Part shown: positions 57,573 through 64,000 of the stretch, in pieces
How positions within the stretch are numbered: the stretch's first letter is position 1
Layout of the letters: each line of letters starts with the position of its first letter
Source of the DNA: Pseudisothecium myosuroides
Lineage: Eukaryota; Streptophyta; Bryopsida; Hypnales; Lembophyllaceae
Assembly (NCBI GenBank): GCA_951799445.1
Contig: OX637288.1
Location: 10,976,501-11,040,500, forward strand
DNA: 64,000 nt
Reading direction: 5' to 3'
Made by a program: the position numbers and the translations under genes
The notes under the pieces: model-generated
Seen by the model: only the letters and a program-made list of their open reading frames with translations
What the model was told of the DNA's origin: nothing
Database searches by the model: none

Positions 57573-58793
57573 CTATCTTATGAATACAAGAAGAGCCGCA
57601 TGTAGCTGACCTCTTGGTATTCTTCCATTTGGGAGGTGGAGACCTACATTTAACACGGATGATAACTGAGCCAAATACTTGACAACCTCTCTTTGTTTAT
57701 CTATGGCTAACCTCGCATTCTCATTCACTATGCAACTATTCTCATTAAGGCGATGGTCCTTTTTTCTTTGATACTCCATTTGTTATGAAAAGAGCTTTAG
57801 CTAAACCTCTATCTTGGACCGTTCCAGGTCCCAACTGGCTTTGGCCATCTCACGCATTTGACTGGCCATGATGTCGCCACTTCTTTTGTCGCTTTGGCAA
57901 TGAGACCATCTCTTGATATGCTTTTTCTTTGAATCGCGATGTTACCCACATGGCGCTTGGCATTGGAATCAGAAGTTTTGCTTGAGCTTATGTGGTGTTA
58001 CTCTAGCAAGGACTCCGGTCCTTACTCGTCTAGCTTGTGTCCCTTTTGGCATACATGTTGAGGCTCCGGAGGTTGCAAAGTTGCTCACTACCTTTGCTGA
58101 TGATGGTGTATGGACATTGGTATCAGCACTGCCCTCAACTTGGTCAGTAATGTCCATCAGGTCCTCTCCTTCCAGTTTGTTGTCTTCCACTTTGTCGTTT
58201 TGTGTGCTTTGAGGTCTCCTAACAATGTAGTTGATGTCGTCTTGCAAGAGCAGGTCTCGGATGTGAGGAGGCTGCATTGTTGGTCGTTGGCCATACCAAT
58301 TGTGTATGTTGTAGAAGACATCACATGGAAAGGAACGTGGTAGTCCCTCAGTTTTTTGGTCTGATGTTGTCATATCCTAGTAGTCAGCTCCATTCCGACC
58401 AGTTCGAGCAAAAAAATCAGCAATTTGCTTGTAGTTAGGTATAATTTGATTCTACTTTGTTTTACACACTGCAACATCACGAAAATATGGCAAAAAACCA
58501 ACCTTCATAACTTCCTAGCTCACTCATAGCCACTTTGTGGAGTCCGTAGTCATCAAGTCGCAGACATCAATAATGTCGATTTCTTTGAGGAACATGTCTT
58601 GCTTTACATTCACTAAAGTTGTAATCTCTTGTAGCAGCCAATTAGGTCCACGGTCCTTTCTTGCACGTTTTTGAGGATTGGACTCCGCTGCAACATTGAC
58701 AAGAAGGCTGGAGCATGGCAATTGAACTATTAGCCTAGCAGGAGACTGAGTGTTGGTGTTGCCAACCATGACGGTACCTTCACATTCCACCAC
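57573..58793 (-). pseudogene. Harbinger Myb/trihelix-like protein, broken
   Basis: Partner DNA-binding protein of Harbinger elements, convergent with the transposase as is common in that superfamily. One frame runs from 58793 to 57573 interrupted only by stops. It shows basic KRARKDRGPNW and LLQEITTLVNVKQDMF (first helix), KTK-stop-NQIIPNYKQIADFF (trihelix-type core), then TSDQKTEGLPRSFP and a C-terminal coiled region (ENARLAIDKQREVVKYLAQL). Stops include 58524-58526, 58452-58454 and 58377-58379; the latter two sit where Trp is expected (K-W-N and Y-W-D). An additional frame upstream (59020-58730) may hold the beginning. The family is fairly sure, the exon structure is not. Confidence 0.75.
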
Positions 58794-59049
58794 GCATGAA
58801 ATATGATTGAAATTTCATTGTGTAGAAACTTATTGCAGCATCGAAGTGTATGTGTGGGTTGTAGAGGTCCGCTTTGTTTTTGGAAAACCGTAGAAAAGAG
58901 GGATAGGAGCTGCAACTTACCTTCTACTTTGACAGGGTGACTTCCACGAGCGGCAACATATATTGCAGCATGCAACAAGTTTTCCATCGTTCCAAATCTA
59001 TAGGCCCAATACAAGGCCATTCAATTGAGCGGAGAAAACATCAAGACTT

Positions 59050-59898
59050 TGTCATGGGAGAAAGAAAATACACATTGGAATCAACGCAAAAGTTCCATCA
59101 ACACAAACTTGATCGAAGGCGACAAAATGATCAGTAGAGCTGTAGTTGTGCATGACACTATAGGGAGAGCGATGGAAGATTGCGACATGTGATTCAAGTT
59201 TATATTTCTAGGTCTAATGCCTCTAGCCGCCATCATTAATTTTGTTGTGCACTAATTTGGTAAATTGAGATTCCAAGTTGTAGGGAGCTTCTGGTAAAAC
59301 CGCCGGTAGTTGGCAAACTCCAGGCGCCTCTCTTTGCTAATTGCTCATCCCAGACTGCATTAATTAAAATCAATCACATGTCTCCAAAATCTTCATTTCT
59401 TCCTATTTGTTGTATTACGTAGAACACGACACGAAAAACGTAATAGCCGCAACAATGAAGTCTAAAGTCCGCCTAACCAGTGCTCTTTTTTCTTGCTAGG
59501 TTGGCGGCTACCTAGGCTCGGCACTTATAAGATACAGCAAGTGGGAACAAGCATGCTATTATTGTGCCAAAAGTACTCACTTCCCTTATCGCTAACGCTA
59601 GGTCTAAATGTACTTTATGAAGGATTGGCGTACATGACTGAGAGTGTTCTGATGCAGTTCATTTGATAACAACTAGATTTGAGATTAATTTTGTTCTTTA
59701 TACTTTTTATTAAGTTGGACTTTGTGCTTCAAGTGGAAGAAAAGCAAGTTGGGACAGGGGGCAAATCTAAAAAAGTCCTAAACAATGATATCATAAGAGT
59801 TTGAGAAGATAGAGGGTATAATGAAGATTATGGATGACACCCTAGGTAATTCTCACTTGCTTCCAGTTTCATTTCTTTTTTTTAACTTATTGAGTAAC
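59050..59898. other. No feature recognised
   Basis: Mixed-composition DNA with no convincing frame. It may contain the far end of the Harbinger element, but I found no inverted terminus. Confidence 0.35.
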
Positions 59899-61028
59899 TT
59901 AACCCCTAAAGGACCAAGGCCATTTTTTTTCAAAAACCACTCAAAATTGCCATTTCTACTGCGTTCACCCAAGAAATCCAAAAAAATAAGTTTTTTTAGA
60001 ATCTATCCGTAGAATCTTGTACTTCACTTGTGTAAGATCATGTGGTAAAAACTTCATGAAGTTTGACCGTAAAAATTGAAAAATACAGTAGAACCTCTTT
60101 TAATGCATACTCTCTTAGTGCATAATATGCAGTAAGAGAGGTTGTACTTTGAAGCATTTATTTGTGAACAGTAGTTGGAAGCCCCATAGTTAGAAGCCAA
60201 GTTAGCCAAAGTTTAGTATATAACCTCTCCAACTGCATAAACCTCTTAGGGCATAATTTCGGCACTATGCACTAGGAGAGATTCTATTGTATTAGCATTC
60301 AAAGTTGGAAAAGAAAGTTTTCTTGAATGCTAGCCAACAATTTAAGATGACTTTGATCGCCATTTGTGTAAATGTTTTGCACTTCAAACTTTGAATTAAA
60401 AATAAATTGCATTGAACAATTGAAAATAAAGTCTAGGAAAAAAATTCAAAAAACACACTCTTGATTTTCATTCTTTAAAAAATTATTAAATAGAAGTAGG
60501 TTTAAAATTGAAAGAAAAATTAAATCGTTAATAGCTCTAAGACGGGATTGAAACACAATAATCCCAACGGTGAGATTGTTCTAACTAGCAAACTTAACCT
60601 TCTCAACCATTTCTTTTTTGAAAAATTGTAAAAATTGCATTTAGAAATGAATTCTATAAGTTATTTTTTCAAGAAGATGCTTCGATTGCCCGAAAAATAA
60701 ATTCATAACTTTCACATCACTAATCCAAATGGAATGAATCAAAGCTTCACATATAGACAAAAAAAATATTTATAAAAAATAAAATAAAAATTAAATTTTA
60801 AGTGTTTGTCAATTTCTTTTTCTGCCCTACAATCTAAAAAATTATGTTTAAGATGGCATAACTTTTGCTTCCAGGTACCGATTGAAATAAAAATTATATT
60901 TCTACAAAGCTAATAACTTTTTCTATCTTATGAGAAATTTTTTAAAAAATTCAACAAAAATTGAGGTCATAGGAACTTGCCCCAAATCCATTTTGTCCCG
61001 TGAGGGAACAATCATCCTTTGGGGGTTA
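59899..61028 (+). mobile_element. TTAA-flanked piggyBac-like element, copy 4
   Basis: Left TTAACCCCTAAAGGACCAAG, right ATCCTTTGGGGGTTAA. The interior matches copies 1-3 (AAATTGCCATTTCTA, then the CAATAATCCCAACGGTGAGA region). It is about 200 bp longer than copy 1 because of the pogo-like insertion at 60086-60289. Confidence 0.8.
60086..60289. mobile_element. 204-bp Emigrant-like pogo MITE
   Basis: The left end CAGTAGAACCTCTTTTAATG and the right end (reverse complement CAATAGAATCTCTCCTAGTG) resemble plant Emigrant/Lemi1 termini (CAGTA-AACCTCT). TA flanks both sides (60084-60085 and 60290-60291). Inverted repeats continue as TGCATA blocks. It interrupts the piggyBac-like copy 4, as comparison with copy 1 shows. 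Confidence 0.8.
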
Positions 61029-61557
61029 AGCTTAAGTTGAACATGACATTTATTAAAAGTTCTTCTTAGACCTTTACACACTTGCAATGGTAGTCCAAAT
61101 GCAAATAATGCAACCCTTTGAATTGCGGAATAATGAATGAAGCTTTTGCTATGTGTCTAAACTACATCAAAGTTACTTTTAAAAATTGTTTAGTGTATTA
61201 TTTTTGTATGCCAAATTATTTTATTTTACTTTATTTAAAAAGATAATGAAAAAACGACAACACATGATATGGAACATTAGTGCTACATATAATTTAAAGA
61301 ATAATAAAACAGGTATAAAAGAAGATTTATGAAGGGATCGCCCATTATTATTGTGGCAATTACAAATGATATACCACTAGATGTAGCAGCAACACAGGGC
61401 ATACTAGATCCTTCTAATATTTTTTAGTGGTATTGTTTACTAATTTATCAAATAAAACGTAGACACCAAGTTACTAATACGTGACAAATGCTAACTGCAG
61501 AGCTCAAGTACTTGTAAATATGCCTTTGTTCTAACCTTTAAACCCCAATCATCTAGT

Positions 61558-61970
61558 AAAATAGTCTTTTGTAAAAGCAACCATTTAATGGCCGGTCTGC
61601 CTTTTTCATAGGTCTCTGTAGATAGAAACATTTTTAGCTCATTTTTTAGAGAAAGGAAAATTGGAACTTAACACAAGTGATTTCATATTTTTTTCCAAAC
61701 ATTTTTGAACTACTTATAAGTTTTCAAAGATTTGGGGCATAGGTACCTATTTGTGACCATAGGTCTTCCAAAAATTGCCCATTGCAACTTGTAAAGAGAT
61801 GTGAGGAAAACGAAGACAGTAAATGGCTCTTGCAATAAAAAACAATTTTCTTCTTGATTCACACAATGGCTAAAGTGGTCCATTTAAGGATCATCTCTTA
61901 TCCATTCTACAGCTATTTATAGGGGTGATTTGAAAGAGACATACACTTTTAAAGCAACTCCACCATATCA
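61558..61970 (+). repeat. Dispersed repeat, second copy of 2458-2875
   Basis: Same order of blocks as the first copy (GGTCTGCCTTTTTCATAGG, GTAAAGAGATGTGAGGAAA, GGTCCATTTAAGGATCA). The copies diverge after about 61955. Confidence 0.7.
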
Positions 61971-61997
61971 ATGTAGAAAGAAATGTGAAATGGTTTA

Positions 61998-62583
61998 CAC
62001 ATAGTGATGTCACGGGACAGTTGTCGTTCCATCTCCCTTTCTTTTGGAATAGTCGTAGCACAATCTACGTTTCACCCTTCAGCAATGCCTTTTTAAACTC
62101 GTTTTACATCATCAATGAAGTCATGAAAAAGAATGATTCTTTCACAGACAAAGGGATGAATTATTGCATGAGCTTTTATGTAGGCGCATAAGACCTCAAA
62201 AATGGCATGGACAAAGTCTTCTAATATCCAAGAAAACTGGAAAGCCTTTAGGATACCTCCACCGCACATAAATGGAAGCTTGATCAAAACTATTGCAGGA
62301 AAGAGGCACTTTCAAGCTCCACTACGTAACCGCTAAAAACTTTCCAGACAACACTACAAAGCTCCACCCACACCATTTTTGAGGTCTTTTGCACCCACAA
62401 AAGAATTCACACAACAATTCAATCCTTTGTCTATAGAGGAATCATTCTTTATGATGACATCATTGATGATGTAAAACAAGTTGGATAAGACATTGCCGAG
62501 GGGTTAAGCATGGATTGCACTAAAACTGTTCCAAAAGAAAGGGAAACAAATTGGCAATTGTCCCGCAATGTCACTCTATGGTG
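61998..62583. repeat. Foldback with about 170-bp arms
   Basis: Arms 61998-62165 and 62409-62583 are diverged reverse complements: GGGACAGTTG / GGGACAATTG, CCCTTTCTTTTGGAA, GTTTTACATCATCAATGA and GAATGATTC. The loop is about 240 bp. The open frames on both strands of the left arm come from this symmetry. No target duplication is clear, and the superfamily is unknown. Confidence 0.75.
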
Positions 62584-62586
62584 ACA

Positions 62587-62745
62587 CAATTCCTTTCTAC
62601 ATTGATGTGGTGGCGCAATTCCTTTCTGCAAACTTTGAAGCTGCTCTTCTCAATGACTTTCTACATTGATATGGTGACACAATTCCTTTCTACATTGATG
62701 TGGTGGAAACAATTCCTTTGAAGCTGCTCTTCTCAATGACACAGT
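62587..62745 (+). repeat. Short scrambled tandem repeats
   Basis: CAATTCCTTTCTACATTGAT occurs three times (62588, 62672 region and later) and GAAGCTGCTCTTCTCAATGAC twice, in alternating order. It looks like local duplication next to the foldback. Confidence 0.65.
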
Positions 62746-64000
62746 GGATCTTGAAAGCGCCTCCTTCCCGCAACAACAGTCCCGATCACACATGCGTTTA
62801 CGTGTGCGGTGGAGCTGCTTAGAGCAGACTACCTTAGTAGAGACACTCAGTGCCATGACAGTCAAAGAAAAAAAATTACAGCGATGGCACGTCAACATAT
62901 TTTAAGCTTAGCTTCTTACCACCTCAAACCAAAAACAGGCCAAAAATACAGAATTATCAAACTTGACAATAACCACCTGGTCCGACGCACTTCAAAATTG
63001 TTTCTACTACGGTACTGTGCTACACTAGCTTCACTGAAACCTTACCTGCTTGAGTATTACACTGAATACCCTAATGAGGCATTATGAGGAGATCACGTAG
63101 GACTTGACCAACTAGAAAACTAAGAAAATAGTAGTAGCAACATTGACGTAGGTTGCTTCAACTCACTACTCTAAGAAACTCCCAGATGCAGACATCAACT
63201 CGAAAAAAGTATAGGACAGGATCCACTATCGTTTCTCGTCTTCCAAAACATTGAGATGCTCATTGAAGGTATTGCAACAGAAAGTGAGCGTCTCGGCACT
63301 AAGGAATCTCATGTTGACAGCAGATTGAGACACGAATTGCCAAAAACCTCCAGTTAATGCCGCAGCTCGAAGAATAAACGGCTAAGCTGTTGAAGACCCA
63401 CGAATGAAAGGTCTACAGCTAAAACCAATGCAAGCTGCATAACACGTAGGACATTCCGAGATGTGAGAGAGGAACCAAGTCGAAAAATATGATAATATAC
63501 ACAATAGGTTACAGAAAGAGAACTTGAGGTGAAATTAGCAAAAAATAGAAGACCTAAATGTAAATAAACTGCAACTAGGCCGTGGTGGCGGTTAAATTGA
63601 CAACCACCACATTAATTTTACTCATCTGACCAGAATTGTTCAAACAACAGCATCCTAACAAATTGTAGAACATTATCAATTAAGAATACTAAAGTAATAA
63701 ATATACACGTCATTCAAATGTCCCAATACAAGCAAAGAAGCGAGCGCAAGTTCTCCCACTCTCAAAATACTCTGACGCTCCAGTGATAACGAATGCTTGT
63801 TTACTACATTCAGAGTGTCCTAAGGCCATAGATATTCAAAATTAAGAGCATGATAAGGAACATACCAGCCTTGCAAACAGACCGGCACGATAGCCTAAGC
63901 CCTGTTTCTTTGCTTCCAACCTTTGCACATCGGTCCACCTTCACAGAGATTCCACCATATCAAGATCACAATAGTACCTTCGACCTTGACAATACGATTA
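62746..64000. other. No feature recognised
   Basis: A short frame at 62809-63087 starts at a non-ATG codon and has no recognisable content. The segment AGAGCAGACTACCTTAGTAG at about 62820 echoes 2862-2878. The window ends inside this region. Confidence 0.35.

Noticed and set aside
1..64000. tRNA, rRNA, CRISPR arrays, bacterial operons, ribosome-binding sites
   Set aside because: No tRNA A/B-box pair with a foldable body, no rRNA blocks and no regularly spaced repeat-spacer array were found. The window is eukaryotic with spliced genes.

Overview
Eukaryotic nuclear DNA from the green-plant lineage, made almost entirely of nested transposable elements (TEs). No ribosomal RNA, tRNA, CRISPR array or operon was seen, and I could not establish any intact single-copy host gene. 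The evidence for a plant lineage is the TE set: CACTA (En/Spm) elements with TNP2-type transposases, a mariner transposase with plant-type DD39D spacing, a PIF/Harbinger transposase with a Myb/trihelix-like partner, a B3 DNA-binding domain, and an Emigrant-like pogo MITE. Introns have GT..AG borders. A large TE-bloated streptophyte genome, for example a charophyte alga, is my best guess. It is only an inference.

Layout. 1-11.8 kb: AT-rich DNA with small inverted-repeat elements. These include a TTA-flanked Harbinger-like MITE (526-1822) that holds a TTAA-flanked piggyBac-like element, a TTAA-flanked MITE (7678-8522), a dead mariner (8677-10412), and two small MITEs near 11.4-11.8 kb. 11986-18471: a 6.5 kb hAT-type element without transposase, filled with minisatellites, a 184-bp tandem array, a 340-bp tandem duplication and three piggyBac-like insertions. 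18745-19468: a second MITE of the 7.7-kb family. 19611-31388: CACTA element A (TSD GTG), with a decayed TNP2 gene and a 5-kb LTR-like repeat (R). 31579-55490: CACTA element B (TSD TTC). It carries TNP2, a multi-exon TNPA-like gene, a B3-domain exon, a hAT MITE, an interleaved foldback, and a second copy of R that holds a further 3.47-kb LTR-like insertion with a 588-codon ORF. 55.5-59 kb: Harbinger transposase and Myb-like genes, both broken. 59.9-64 kb: another piggyBac-like element with an Emigrant-like insertion, a dispersed repeat shared with 2.5 kb, and a foldback.

How it fits together. Matching target-site duplications (TSDs) allow a relative order: the 3.47-kb element entered R, and R entered CACTA B. 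The two CACTA elements are adjacent, 190 bp apart. The transposase genes are intact enough to identify but carry many in-frame stops, mostly explicable as single C-to-T or G-to-A changes. Several imperfect TSDs also differ by a single transition. This points to decay by cytosine deamination in silenced chromatin. All splice-site and domain calls come from reading the sequence; no search or alignment program was run.
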